This document shows positions 1 through 8,581 of a stretch of 64,000 nucleotides of DNA, in pieces. This DNA comes from Vreelandella sp042466685 (lineage in GTDB: Bacteria; Pseudomonadota; Gammaproteobacteria; Pseudomonadales; Halomonadaceae): NCBI RefSeq assembly GCF_042466685.1, contig NZ_CP170448.1, forward strand, positions 3,906,001 through 3,970,000. Direction: 5' to 3'. The notes below the pieces were generated by a model. It did not search any database and was not told the DNA's origin. It worked only from the letters and a program-made list of their open reading frames with translations. Position 1 is the stretch's first letter. Each line of letters starts with the position of its first letter. The position numbers and the translations under genes are program-made.

Positions 1-683
1 AGCTTCTGTAGCTTCTTCTCAGTCACAAACAGCGGAATGGTATTGTCGTAGCTTTTGGACATCTTGCGCCCATCCAAGCCATTGAGCAGCTGTATTTTGT
101 CATCTACCACGGCCTCAGGAAGCGTGAAGTGCTGGCCTTTGTACAAATGATTAAAACGTCCGGCGATATCGCGGGCCATCTCGATATGCTGAATCTGGTC
201 ACGCCCGACCGGCACTTTATTGGCGTTAAACATTAAAATATCCGCCGCCATCAGCACGGGGTAGCCAAATAGCCCCATGGTGATGCCTTTATCAGGATCC
301 TGGTTTTCCGCCTCTTCGTTTTCAGCCACCGCTGCTTTGTAGGCATGAGCACGATTCATCAACCCCTTGGCGCACACACAAGAAAGCATCCAGGTGAGCT
401 CAGGGATTTCTGAAATATCCGACTGACGATAGAAAATCGCATTATCGGTATCCAGCCCCATCGCCAACCAAGTCGCGGCAATTTCCAGGCGAGACTGCTG
501 CACCCGCTTGGGGTCTGGGCACTTGATGAGCGCGTGATAGTCAGCCATAAAATAGAACGACTGAACATCAGGATTCTGGCTTGCCTCGATGGCGGGCTTG
601 ATAGCGCCTATATAGTTGCCCAAATGGGGCGTGCCGGTGGTGGTAATACCAGTAAGGACGCGGGTTTTCGAAGGCTGACTCAT
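1..683 (-). CDS. trpS: Tryptophanyl-tRNA synthetase, C-terminus cut by window edge
   Basis: Cytoplasmic class I aminoacyl-tRNA synthetase that charges tRNA(Trp) with tryptophan using ATP. Reading the minus strand from the ATG at 683 gives about 227 residues with no stop before the window edge. The HIGH-type signature is PHLGNYIGAI near residues 19-28. GRDQIQHIEMARDIA follows in the Rossmann core, and the canonical KMSKS loop (GRKMSKSYDN) lies near residue 207. All are in the usual order and spacing for bacterial TrpS, which is about 330 residues or more, so the C-terminal part lies left of the window. It is the last gene seen in the minus-strand series and follows pilX after about 100 bp. Whether it has its own promoter there is not clear. 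Confidence 0.96.
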   Translation of the reverse strand, partial: MSQPSKTRVLTGITTTGTPHLGNYIGAIKPAIEASQNPDVQSFYFMADYHALIKCPDPKRVQQSRLEIAATWLAMGLDTDNAIFYRQSDISEIPELTWMLSCVCAKGLMNRAHAYKAAVAENEEAENQDPDKGITMGLFGYPVLMAADILMFNANKVPVGRDQIQHIEMARDIAGRFNHLYKGQHFTLPEAVVDDKIQLLNGLDGRKMSKSYDNTIPLFVTEKKLQK

Positions 684-781
684 GGTTTTCAGGCTCTTAA
701 GCAAATACCGCTATGATAACGTGCTGCATGCCATGTGGCGAATGGCATCCCAGGCATTTACGCGATGCCCCTCACAACTGC

Positions 782-1201
782 TTAGTCTTCTGCCCCACTG
801 GTTTGGCTGGCTCGTTGATACACGGCAACCGATGTGCTCTCAATGCTGCTATTCGTACTCATATCACGCGTTGTAATAGTCACTTCATCACCGATCACAT
901 CAAACGTGACGCTCAACTGATCAAAGGATTCGAATCCCTCGACGCGAGTTACATCATTTAAAAAATCACTTTCAGTATAAGTAGCGTTAAAGATGCCTTC
1001 TAATAACTGGCGCCGAGAAGCCATGCTTCTAAACACCGACAACATGCTTTCTGCGCTCATTTGAGCCTGTACAGAGGCGCGATAATTACCTGCTAAACGC
1101 TCATCAATCAACGCGCTCCGCATCCCTGACATGCCTAGCATCAACGCACCGGCGAGCAGAGCCATAACAATCACTAACGCCACACCTTGCTGCTGTTTCA
1201 T
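782..1201 (-). CDS. pilX: PilX-like minor type IV pilin
   Basis: Small inner-membrane prepilin-like protein of 139 residues, expected to join the minor pilin complex that primes type IV pilus assembly. A short basic/polar leader (MKQQQG) is followed by a long hydrophobic alpha-helix (about residues 7-27), then the conserved stretch SALIDERLAGNYR that is typical of the PilX N-terminal family. Residue +1 after the leader Gly is Val, not Phe, and the usual Glu5 is absent, as is common in PilX. Its ATG overlaps the stop of pilW by 4 nt (ATGA), so the two are probably translationally coupled. The usual downstream partner pilY1 is absent: the next gene is trpS. Confidence 0.82.
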   Translation of the reverse strand: MKQQQGVALVIVMALLAGALMLGMSGMRSALIDERLAGNYRASVQAQMSAESMLSVFRSMASRRQLLEGIFNATYTESDFLNDVTRVEGFESFDQLSVTFDVIGDEVTITTRDMSTNSSIESTSVAVYQRASQTSGAED

Positions 1202-1686
1202 GAAGCAGGCTCTCGTAATGAGATTACTTTATTCCGCTCACTGATAGTCAAGGTGATTTCATCGCACGTCATATTTACGCTCTCTCGGCAATCGCCAATG
1301 AGCAGCGTGATTAAATGAGATACGCCATCGCCATTGGATTCAGCAAGCGTCGGGCAACCGGCCTCATCATCAACTTGAGCAAGATCTAAGACAGGCTGGT
1401 TTTGAACCTCATCTTGCAACACACAATAATAGTTCGTCCCGCTGTCAGAGCGACGTCCATCGGACACAATAGCGTAGTCACCAATATTCCCTAGGCGTCC
1501 TGCAGCAGTCAGGGTACTCACCGCAAAAATCAATGTCTCTTGTTTGCGACTGACCTTGTCAACGATCTTAAACGTTTGAAAAGAGGTTAAAAAAAGCTGT
1601 CCAGCCGCTAAGATAATCACTGTACCTATCGCTATCGCTACCATCAGCTCAACGAGGGTAAAACCCTTTTGCATATCTGGCATCAT
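1198..1686 (-). CDS. pilW: PilW-like minor type IV pilin (short)
   Basis: Minor pseudopilin with a classic type III leader: a short N-terminus ending in KG, then FTLVELMVAIAIGTVIILAA, which has Phe+1 and Glu5 for prepilin peptidase PilD cleavage and methylation. The globular part carries two cysteine pairs (near YYCVLQDE and GDCRESVNMTC) that could form disulfides in the periplasm. It is 162 residues, clearly shorter than typical PilW proteins, which are usually well above 200, so this may be a reduced form. It is coupled to pilV (TAATG, 1-nt overlap) and to pilX (ATGA). A GGGAGG ribosome site precedes two adjacent ATG codons (1686 and 1683), and either could be used. Confidence 0.8.
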   Translation of the reverse strand: MMPDMQKGFTLVELMVAIAIGTVIILAAGQLFLTSFQTFKIVDKVSRKQETLIFAVSTLTAAGRLGNIGDYAIVSDGRRSDSGTNYYCVLQDEVQNQPVLDLAQVDDEAGCPTLAESNGDGVSHLITLLIGDCRESVNMTCDEITLTISERNKVISLREPAS

Positions 1687-2117
1687 TAGCCTCCCTCTAG
1701 CTCTGGCAGGCGAACCCTATAGGTGAATACATCTGATTCGGTCTCGCCGGCTCGGCTACCCAGGTCTATCTCAATGGTAAATTCACAACCGTTTGATACG
1801 ATTTTGCTCTCTTGCGCATTCACACTCCGCAAAGGATTCGAATCACTATTGGCAAACCACTGGGTCTTCCAAGCAGTCTCAATAGCAATATCTGCGCAGC
1901 TATCCACGCCATCTTTTGCCAGCTCCGCCCAAAGCCGCTCTTGCGCATCTACGGCCGCAACACTTGCTACTGAACGCTGGTAGCCAGTATTCGCACTTTG
2001 CAGCGCTTTAAGCTGCATGGCGGCAATGCCGATCAGGCCGATGGAAAGCACCAGCAATGCGATCAAAGCCTCTATTAAGCTAAAGCCTCGCTGCTTTGCC
2101 TGTTTACCAGCAAGCAT
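1686..2117 (-). CDS. pilV: PilV-like minor type IV pilin
   Basis: Minor prepilin of the type IV pilus. The leader MLAGKQAKQRG precedes FSLIEALIALLVLSIGLIGI, which has Phe+1 and Glu5. AAMQLKALQSANTGYQRS follows, a very typical PilV helix continuation. I chose the ATG at 2117 (143 residues), which has AAGGG about 8 nt upstream. A GTG at 2135 would add six residues. The gene overlaps the end of pilE by 14 nt and abuts pilW, so pilE, pilV, pilW and pilX are transcribed and probably translated as a unit. The globular half contains cysteines (DSCADIA, SNGCEF) compatible with a disulfide. Confidence 0.84.
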   Translation of the reverse strand: MLAGKQAKQRGFSLIEALIALLVLSIGLIGIAAMQLKALQSANTGYQRSVASVAAVDAQERLWAELAKDGVDSCADIAIETAWKTQWFANSDSNPLRSVNAQESKIVSNGCEFTIEIDLGSRAGETESDVFTYRVRLPELEGG

Positions 2118-2529
2118 CGGGCAACCCTTCGCCACTTGAATTTAGCGTAATATCATCTTCGCAGCCGTCATTCTGAAGGGTACTGGCGGTCAATAAATAG
2201 CCGCTACCGCTAACTTTTACCGCAATCGCATAGTTGTTTTCGGGAGAGGCGTTGCTGATAGGACAATCGCTATAGCTGTAAGAGCGCGTATAACAGCGCT
2301 CAAGCTCGGAAGCGGCCTGCATAAGACCCGCATGGGCGTCGGTTCGCACTGATTTCTGCGCATAGCGGGTATAGTTGGGGTAAGCAAAGGCGGCGACGAT
2401 GCCGATGATCACCAGCACAATCATTAATTCAATGAGGGTAAAGCCACGCTGCCCCTTCAGCAAAGAACGGCCAGAGAAAGAGTGAGAAACATAAGACACG
2501 CTGCTTCGCTCCCGTACTAGTTGGCTCAT
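2104..2529 (-). CDS. pilE: PilE-like type IV minor pilin
   Basis: Prepilin-like protein with the type IV signature QRGFTLIELMIVLVIIGIVA (Phe+1, Glu5) followed by YPNYTRYAQKSVRTDAHAGL and a PilE-type core with ELERCYTRSYSYSDC. A C-terminal cysteine pair (DGCEDD and PDACW) would give the usual D-loop disulfide. The ATG at 2529 gives a 29-residue leader and has no visible ribosome site. A GTG at 2499, preceded 9 nt upstream by GGGAG, gives a 19-residue leader and may be the real start. It is the first gene of the minor pilin block, about 50 bp downstream of ispH, as in the Pseudomonas ispH-pilin arrangement. fimT and fimU homologues are not present here. Confidence 0.82.
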   Translation of the reverse strand: MSQLVRERSSVSYVSHSFSGRSLLKGQRGFTLIELMIVLVIIGIVAAFAYPNYTRYAQKSVRTDAHAGLMQAASELERCYTRSYSYSDCPISNASPENNYAIAVKVSGSGYLLTASTLQNDGCEDDITLNSSGEGLPDACW

Positions 2530-2580
2530 ACTGTTTAAGTATGTCGCAAACTAATACGTATTGCATTACAGCGCCCATGA

Positions 2581-3567
2581 TCAACTGCTGGCGATTACCT
2601 TTTCACGCAGCTCTTTCGGCATAGAGAAGGTAATGGTCTCTTCACGGCCCTGTAGCTCTTCGGGTAAGTCAGCGCCCATGGTTTGCAGTTTGGCAATCAC
2701 GCCTTTCACCAACACTTCTGGGGCGCTGGCACCTGCAGTTACCCCCACGCGGGCCACATTTTCAAGCCACTGCGGGTCGATCTGGTCAGCATTATCGATC
2801 AAGTGCGCAGGCGTGCCCATTCTTTCCGAAAGCTCTCGCAACCGGTTGGAGTTAGAGCTATTGGGGCTGCCCACCACCAGCAGTAGATCGCTTTGGGCGG
2901 CTAGCTCGCGTACCGCATCCTGGCGGTTCTGCGTGGCGTAGCAAATGTCGTCATTGCGCGGCCCCTGGATGTCAGAAAACTTCTCACGCAGCGCATCGAT
3001 CACCTTGGCGGTGTCATCCATCGACAGCGTGGTTTGGGTTACAAAGGCCAGCTTGGTGGGATCACTCACCTCCAGCTTGGCGACGTCTTTCTCGTCCTCG
3101 ACCAGATAGATACGCCCGCCGTGAGAGGTGTCGTAACGCCCCATGGTACCTTCCACTTCCGGGTGGCCTTCATGGCCAATGAGAATGCACTCCTGACCAC
3201 GCTTGGCGTAGCGCAATACTTCCAGGTGCACTTTAGTGACGAGCGGGCAGGTAGCATCGAATACCTTCAACCCACGCCGCTCAGCATCAGCTTGTACCGC
3301 ACGGGAAACACCGTGGGCGGAGAAGATAACGATGACATCGTCCGGCACTTCATCCAGCTCTTCAACAAACACTGCCCCACGGGCGCGCAACGTTTCGACC
3401 ACAAAGCGGTTATGCACGACCTCATGGCGCACGTAAATCGGCGGGCCAAACACATCCAGCGCGCGATTAACGATATCGATCGCGCGATCCACACCGGCAC
3501 AAAAGCCACGCGGATTGGCTAACTTGATCTGAATGGGCTGGGGTTGAGTCGGTTGCGTCGGTTGCAT
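2581..3567 (-). CDS. ispH: 4-hydroxy-3-methylbut-2-enyl diphosphate reductase
   Basis: Last step of the MEP isoprenoid pathway: reductive dehydroxylation of HMBPP to IPP and DMAPP by a [4Fe-4S] enzyme in the cytoplasm. The three cluster cysteines are visible: Cys23 in NPRGFCAGVDRA, about Cys107 in FDATCPLVTKVH, and about Cys208 in DDICYATQNRQ. Length from the chosen ATG (3567) is 328 residues, about normal plus a short N-terminal extension rich in Thr, Gln and Pro. AAGG lies 8-9 nt before this ATG; an in-frame ATG at 3594 has no ribosome site. It lies between fkpB and the pilin genes, and the order ileS, lspA, fkpB, ispH is widely conserved in gammaproteobacteria. Confidence 0.96.
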   Translation of the reverse strand: MQPTQPTQPQPIQIKLANPRGFCAGVDRAIDIVNRALDVFGPPIYVRHEVVHNRFVVETLRARGAVFVEELDEVPDDVIVIFSAHGVSRAVQADAERRGLKVFDATCPLVTKVHLEVLRYAKRGQECILIGHEGHPEVEGTMGRYDTSHGGRIYLVEDEKDVAKLEVSDPTKLAFVTQTTLSMDDTAKVIDALREKFSDIQGPRNDDICYATQNRQDAVRELAAQSDLLLVVGSPNSSNSNRLRELSERMGTPAHLIDNADQIDPQWLENVARVGVTAGASAPEVLVKGVIAKLQTMGADLPEELQGREETITFSMPKELREKVIASS

Positions 3568-3605
3568 AGTAGCGCCTTGATGCGTAAGCAGCATCGCTTA
3601 GTGAA

Positions 3606-4052
3606 TTAATGCGTTGTCACCGGCTTGACGTCGAGCACTTCGACTTCAAACGTCAGGGTACGCCCTGCCAGCGGGTGATTGAAGTCCACTTCAATGCGAT
3701 CACCGTCAATGGTTTTGACCACACCTGGCAATTCCGTTCCCGCTTTGTCAGCAAATGACATCACCATACCAACTTCTGGCGCTTCATCGCCAAAATCAGC
3801 ACGTTTCAGGGTCTGAATATTTTGCGGGTTATGCTGTCCGAACGCATGCTCTGGGGTTATCTGAAAAGCCCCCTCCTGCCCCGCGGCCAACCCTTTAATA
3901 GGATGCTCAAAACCGGGTGGCAAATTGCCGTCGCCAAACTCAAACGTGGCGGGCGCTTTGTCTTTGGTGGAGTCCACCAAAGTGCCATCCTCCAGCTTTA
4001 AGGTGAAGTGCAGCGTCACTTCCATGCCTTCATCGATTAGGTAGTCGCTCAT
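3606..4052 (-). CDS. fkpB: FKBP-type peptidyl-prolyl isomerase (SlpA/FkpB)
   Basis: Cytoplasmic SlyD-like FKBP prolyl isomerase and chaperone of 148 residues. The first FKBP half (VTLHFTLKLEDGTLVDST), the flap-domain segment with FQITPEHAFGQHNPQNIQ, and the closing FKBP part (DGDRIEVDFNHPLAGRTLTF) are in the order of the SlpA family. It lacks the His/Cys-rich metal-binding tail of SlyD. The ATG at 4052 is preferred; an in-frame TTG at 4064 would add four residues. It lies between lspA and ispH in the conserved ileS-lspA-fkpB-ispH block, 38 bp upstream of ispH. Confidence 0.94.
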   Translation of the reverse strand: MSDYLIDEGMEVTLHFTLKLEDGTLVDSTKDKAPATFEFGDGNLPPGFEHPIKGLAAGQEGAFQITPEHAFGQHNPQNIQTLKRADFGDEAPEVGMVMSFADKAGTELPGVVKTIDGDRIEVDFNHPLAGRTLTFEVEVLDVKPVTTH

Positions 4053-4088
4053 CGCAGTTCTCAATAGTCAGTTGCTCTCAACGTTCGA

Positions 4089-4649
4089 TTAATGGGCAGC
4101 GTTAGCTGCTTTTTTGCGCCGCCGCTCACCCATAATGGATTCCCAGATTAACGCGACCGCGCCCAGAGTAATTGCAATATCTGCCACGTTAAACGCGGGG
4201 TAGTACCAACCGGCAACGTGAAACGATAAAAAGTCGACCACATAGCCATGCACCAAGCGGTCGTAGAGATTTCCCAACGCACCACCAATAATCAGCGGCA
4301 GCGCTATCGCCAACAGCTTTTCATCGTGTTTGATGCGCGAAAGCCACAACGTCAACGCAACACTGGCTCCCACAGCAATCAACGCAAAGAACCAGCGCTG
4401 CCAGCCGGGATGAGTGGCTAAAAAGCTGAACGCCGCGCCAGTGTTGTGCAGCAGCGTCAGGTTAAAGAACGGCAACACTTCGACCGGCTGAGCGTAGCCC
4501 AACTGACTACTGGCCACATATTTAGTGGCCAAATCTAACACGATCACCGCCACGGCTAGCCATAGCCAGCGTAGCGGCCGCTGCATCGTCGGCCGCACAC
4601 TTGCGTCAGGCGTGTTTGTATCGTTAGGCGCGTTTTTATCATTAGGCAT
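4089..4649 (-). CDS. lspA: Prolipoprotein signal peptidase II
   Basis: Inner-membrane aspartyl protease that removes the signal peptide from diacylglyceryl-modified prolipoproteins. The 186-residue protein has four predicted membrane helices. The family boxes are visible: NTGAAFSF, then GGALGNLYDRLVHGYVVDFL carrying the first catalytic Asp, and YPAFNVADIAITLGA carrying the second. The N-terminus before the first helix is unusually hydrophilic and rich in Asn, Asp and Thr (about 25 residues). The ATG at 4649 overlaps the stop of ileS by 8 nt, indicating translational coupling. A longer frame reaching 4721 is not favoured because it runs deep inside ileS. Confidence 0.95.
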   Translation of the reverse strand: MPNDKNAPNDTNTPDASVRPTMQRPLRWLWLAVAVIVLDLATKYVASSQLGYAQPVEVLPFFNLTLLHNTGAAFSFLATHPGWQRWFFALIAVGASVALTLWLSRIKHDEKLLAIALPLIIGGALGNLYDRLVHGYVVDFLSFHVAGWYYPAFNVADIAITLGAVALIWESIMGERRRKKAANAAH

Positions 4650-7473
4650 AGTAGCGAATCTCACCGCTGCCTTCGGGGAGGTTACTGATACAGCGTCCAC
4701 ATAGATCCGGATGATCAGCATGAGTGCCTACGTCAGGGCGATGGTGCCAGCAACGCTCACACTTGGTGTTGGCGCTGTCTTTGACAGCAACTTTTAGGCC
4801 TTCTAGCTCAGTCGCTTCTGCATCACTCGCAGCAGCCAGGGGCTTAAGCGTCACTTCACTGGTTAGCATCACAAAACGCAGCTCATCGCCCAGTTTAGCC
4901 AGCGTCGCTTGCAGCTCGTCGCTAACATACAGCGTGACCTCGGCTGCCAAGCTGCCTTTAATGACTTTGGCATTACGGGCGTCTTCCAAGCACTTGTTGA
5001 CCGAGTGCTTGACCTCCAGCACCTGCTCCCAGAAGGCACGACCCAGCTCAGCGTTGTCGTCCAGACTGCCAAGGCCAGTGTAGTAGGTCTCCAGCAACAC
5101 GCTGTCGCCACGCTTACCGGGGATATTCTCGTGAATCTCCTCAGCGGTAAAGGAGAGGATAGGCGCAATCCAGCGGCTCAGCGCTTCCACCACATGGTAG
5201 AGCGCGGTTTGCGCACTGCGCCGCGCCAGGGAGTCGGTTTGCGTGGTGTATTGGCGGTCTTTAATCACATCTAAATAGAAGCCACCCAGCTCCCGGGCGC
5301 AGAAGCCGTGCACCTGTTGATAGACATCCAGGAAGCGGTACTCCTCGTAGGCTTTTTCGATCCGCGCTTGTAGTTGGTGAGCACGATCCACCACCCACTG
5401 ATCCAGCGCCAGCATATCGCCAAACGCTACCTGGTTCTGCTCTGGGTCGAAGCCGTTAAGGTTCGAAAGCAGGAAGCGCGCGGTGTTACGAATCCGCCGA
5501 TAGACGTCGGAGGTGCGCTTCAAAATTTCGTCGGAGACGGCCATTTCGCCTGAGTAGTCGGTGGAGGCCACCCAGAGACGCAAAATATCGCCACCCAGCT
5601 TATCCATCACTTCCTGGGGCGCGACGACGTTCCCCAACGATTTGGACTGCTTGCGGCCCTGGGAGTCGACGGTAAAGCCGTGGGTAAGCAGTTGACGATA
5701 CGGCGGATGACCGTCAATGGCCGACCCCGTCAGCAGCGAGGAGTGGAACCAGCCGCGGTGTTGGTCAGAGCCTTCCAGGTACAGATCCGCCCGCGGGCCG
5801 CTTTCGTGTCCATGAGGGTGTGATCCGCGCAGCACATGGCGATGGGTAGTGCCGGAGTCGAACCAAACATCAAGAGTGTCGGTAACTTTATCGTAATCCG
5901 CTGCTTCCGCGCCCAACAGCTCTGCCGGGTCGAGTTTGAACCAAGCGTCGATGCCCTCTTGCTCAACCCGCTTGGCCGCCTCTTCCATTAGCCCAACGGT
6001 ACGCGGATGCAGCTCGCCGGTTTGCTTATGTAAGAAGAACGGAATCGGCACGCCCCAGTTACGCTGGCGGGAGATACACCAGTCTGGGCGGTTGGCGATC
6101 ATGCTATGTAGGCGCGCCTGGCCCCAGGCAGGCGTAAACGCCGTGGCCTCGATGCCTTCAAGGGCACGTTCACGCAGCGTTTTGCCATCTTTGCCTTTGA
6201 TATCCATGCCCACAAACCACTGCGCTGTGGCACGGTAGATCACCGGCGTTTTGTGGCGCCAGCAGTGCATGTAGCTATGTTTGATCGGGATATGCGCCAT
6301 CAGCGCACCTACTTCGCGCAGTTTTTCGACAATATGGGGATTGGCTTTCCAAATCATCTGACCGCCAAAGAACGGCAGATCGTCAACGTAAACACCATTC
6401 CCTTGCACCGGGTTGAGCATGTCGTCGAACTCCATGCCATGCTCGCGGCAGGTGATAAAGTCATCCATGCCATAAGAGGGTGCGGAGTGAACGATACCGG
6501 TGCTACCCACTTCTGACTCGACGTACTCTGCCAGATAAACCGGCGAGAGCCGATCATAGAACGGGTGGCGGAAATTGATCAGGTCGAGTTGTTTGCCCTG
6601 GGTCGTGGCAATAACATCGCCTTGAAGGCCAAAGCGCTCTAAACAGCTCTCCACCAGCTCTTCTGCCAGCAGTAGTAAACGCTCACCGGTATCAACCAGG
6701 GCATAGGTAAACTCTGGATGAACGTTAAGCGCCTGGTTGGCGGGAATAGTCCACGGCGTGGTCGTCCAGATAACCACGGCCGCAGGCTTGGCCAGTTCGC
6801 TTAAACCAAACGCAGCGGCAAGCTTCTCAGTATCTTCTACCGGGAAAGCGACATCGATGGCATCGGACTTCTTATCGGCATACTCTACTTCGGCTTCTGC
6901 CAGGGCCGAACCACAGTCAAAGCACCAGTTAACGGGCTTCAACCCTTTGAAAACGTAGCCCGCGTCGACCATCTCAGCCAAGGCACGAATCTCGCTCGCT
7001 TCGTTGGCGAAATCCATGGTGCGATATGGGTGATCCCAATCGCCAATAATGCCCAAACGAACAAAATCGGCCAGCTGTGTTTCAACCTGGGCACCAGCGT
7101 ATTCACGGCAAAGCTCACGGGCGTGTTCCGGCGCCAAGTGCTTGCCGTGAGTGGTTTCTACTTTGTGCTCAATAGGCAAGCCGTGGCAGTCCCAACCCGG
7201 TACGTAGGGCGCATCGAAACCAGCTAAGTTTTTTGACTTAACGATAATATCTTTAAGAATTTTATTAACGGCGTGACCAATATGGATGCTGCCATTGGCG
7301 TAGGGAGGGCCATCGTGCAGCACAAACAGCGGCGCCCCCGCGCGCGCTTCGCGCAGGCGCTGGTAAATGTTCATATCCTGCCACTGGGAAACCCGCCCCG
7401 GCTCCTGCTTCGGCAGCATACCGCGCATGGGGAAATCAGTTTCAGGCAAATTCAGCGTGTGCTTGTAATCCAT
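4642..7473 (-). CDS. ileS: Isoleucyl-tRNA synthetase
   Basis: Class I synthetase charging tRNA(Ile), with an editing domain against Val. Its 943 residues match the bacterial type. The HIGH motif is at residues 64-67 (GSIHIGHAVNKIL). The CP1 editing region includes WTTTPWTIPANQAL. The second signature near residues 606-610 reads KQSKS (GRKQSKSLGN) rather than KMSKS, so the Met is replaced by Gln. The C-terminus carries the zinc site CERCWHH and later CGRC, around residues 905-925. It is followed by lspA with an 8-nt overlap and preceded by ribF with 6 bp between them. Confidence 0.97.
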   Translation of the reverse strand: MDYKHTLNLPETDFPMRGMLPKQEPGRVSQWQDMNIYQRLREARAGAPLFVLHDGPPYANGSIHIGHAVNKILKDIIVKSKNLAGFDAPYVPGWDCHGLPIEHKVETTHGKHLAPEHARELCREYAGAQVETQLADFVRLGIIGDWDHPYRTMDFANEASEIRALAEMVDAGYVFKGLKPVNWCFDCGSALAEAEVEYADKKSDAIDVAFPVEDTEKLAAAFGLSELAKPAAVVIWTTTPWTIPANQALNVHPEFTYALVDTGERLLLLAEELVESCLERFGLQGDVIATTQGKQLDLINFRHPFYDRLSPVYLAEYVESEVGSTGIVHSAPSYGMDDFITCREHGMEFDDMLNPVQGNGVYVDDLPFFGGQMIWKANPHIVEKLREVGALMAHIPIKHSYMHCWRHKTPVIYRATAQWFVGMDIKGKDGKTLRERALEGIEATAFTPAWGQARLHSMIANRPDWCISRQRNWGVPIPFFLHKQTGELHPRTVGLMEEAAKRVEQEGIDAWFKLDPAELLGAEAADYDKVTDTLDVWFDSGTTHRHVLRGSHPHGHESGPRADLYLEGSDQHRGWFHSSLLTGSAIDGHPPYRQLLTHGFTVDSQGRKQSKSLGNVVAPQEVMDKLGGDILRLWVASTDYSGEMAVSDEILKRTSDVYRRIRNTARFLLSNLNGFDPEQNQVAFGDMLALDQWVVDRAHQLQARIEKAYEEYRFLDVYQQVHGFCARELGGFYLDVIKDRQYTTQTDSLARRSAQTALYHVVEALSRWIAPILSFTAEEIHENIPGKRGDSVLLETYYTGLGSLDDNAELGRAFWEQVLEVKHSVNKCLEDARNAKVIKGSLAAEVTLYVSDELQATLAKLGDELRFVMLTSEVTLKPLAAASDAEATELEGLKVAVKDSANTKCERCWHHRPDVGTHADHPDLCGRCISNLPEGSGEIRYYA

Positions 7474-7479
7474 GGTCTG

Positions 7480-8517
7480 TCAGCCGTTGTCAGTATCGGC
7501 GGCGTCATGCGCCGAAGAAGAATCAGAAGAAATCGTATCACGCCCGAGCGGGGCCGAGGCCAGCGGAAGAGAGTAGTCTTGCTTACCCTCCATCGCCGCA
7601 AAATAGTGGCGAGCGCGGGCCTGGTCTCGTTCAATTTGCGCTTTCAGCGCTTCAAGACCGTCAAACTTCACTTCGCCCCGTAGACGTGCGCAGGGGAATA
7701 CCGTCATGCGTTGGCCATAGAGGTCAGCGTTGAAATCCAGCAGGTGCACCTCAAGCGTTGGCCTTGCCGATCCGACAGTGGGACGGAAGCCCACATTTGC
7801 CACCGCCGGGTAACGCTGGCCATCTTCTAGCTCAGCCATTACCGCGAAGACCCCCCGCAGCGTTAATGGCTGAGGCATCAGCGGCAAGTTGGCAGTCGGT
7901 ACGCCAATGGTGCGCCCCAGTTGCTGGTCACGCACCACGCGGCCATCTAACGAATAGGCGCGGCCCAACAATCGCGCAGCGGCCGAAAAGTTACCGCTGG
8001 CAAGCAACGTACGCACCCGCGTGCTGGAAACCCGCTCATCATCCACGGTAAAGGTGCGGGTGTGCTCAACGCCGAAGCCCTGCTCTCCCCCGACCTCCGC
8101 CAGCAGCGCAAAGTCACCACGGCGATCACAGCCAAAGCGGAAATCATCGCCCACTACCAAGTGCTTAACGCCTAACCCCTCAATCAACACCTGATCAATA
8201 AACTCGCGACCAGTGAGGCTGCGTAGCGCATCGTTAAACGGCAAAACCAGCACTTGCTCAGCGCCAAAATCGCGCAGTAACCGCACCTTCTCGCGCAGCC
8301 GGGTTAAGCGTGGCGGCGCTTGCTCACCGGCAAAGAACTCCCGCGGCTGGGGCTCGAAAACGACCACCGTCAGCGGCACACTCCAGCGCGCTGCATGCTC
8401 ACGGCACTGCTGCAGAATGGCTTGATGACCGCGATGCACACCATCGAAATTACCGATGGTGGCAACGCAGCCTCGATGAGCCGCTTTCAAATTGTGCAGA
8501 CCTCGAATGACGCGCAT
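7480..8517 (-). CDS. ribF: Bifunctional riboflavin kinase / FAD synthetase
   Basis: Cytoplasmic enzyme making FMN (C-terminal riboflavin kinase) and FAD (N-terminal adenylyltransferase). The nucleotidyltransferase motif GNFDGVHRGHQAIL is at residues 22-35. The kinase domain begins near residue 200 with GRTIGVPTANLPL, followed by VANVGFRPTV and the EVHLLDF segment. It has 345 residues, with about 35 extra C-terminal residues rich in Ser, Asp and Ala beyond the typical domain end. It lies between murJ and ileS, the usual gammaproteobacterial position. Confidence 0.96.
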   Translation of the reverse strand: MRVIRGLHNLKAAHRGCVATIGNFDGVHRGHQAILQQCREHAARWSVPLTVVVFEPQPREFFAGEQAPPRLTRLREKVRLLRDFGAEQVLVLPFNDALRSLTGREFIDQVLIEGLGVKHLVVGDDFRFGCDRRGDFALLAEVGGEQGFGVEHTRTFTVDDERVSSTRVRTLLASGNFSAAARLLGRAYSLDGRVVRDQQLGRTIGVPTANLPLMPQPLTLRGVFAVMAELEDGQRYPAVANVGFRPTVGSARPTLEVHLLDFNADLYGQRMTVFPCARLRGEVKFDGLEALKAQIERDQARARHYFAAMEGKQDYSLPLASAPLGRDTISSDSSSAHDAADTDNG

Positions 8518-8581
8518 GGCACCTCAGCCGTTGGAGGGTATAAAGCCTCTGATTATAACGAACACGCCCGGCGGGGTGCAG

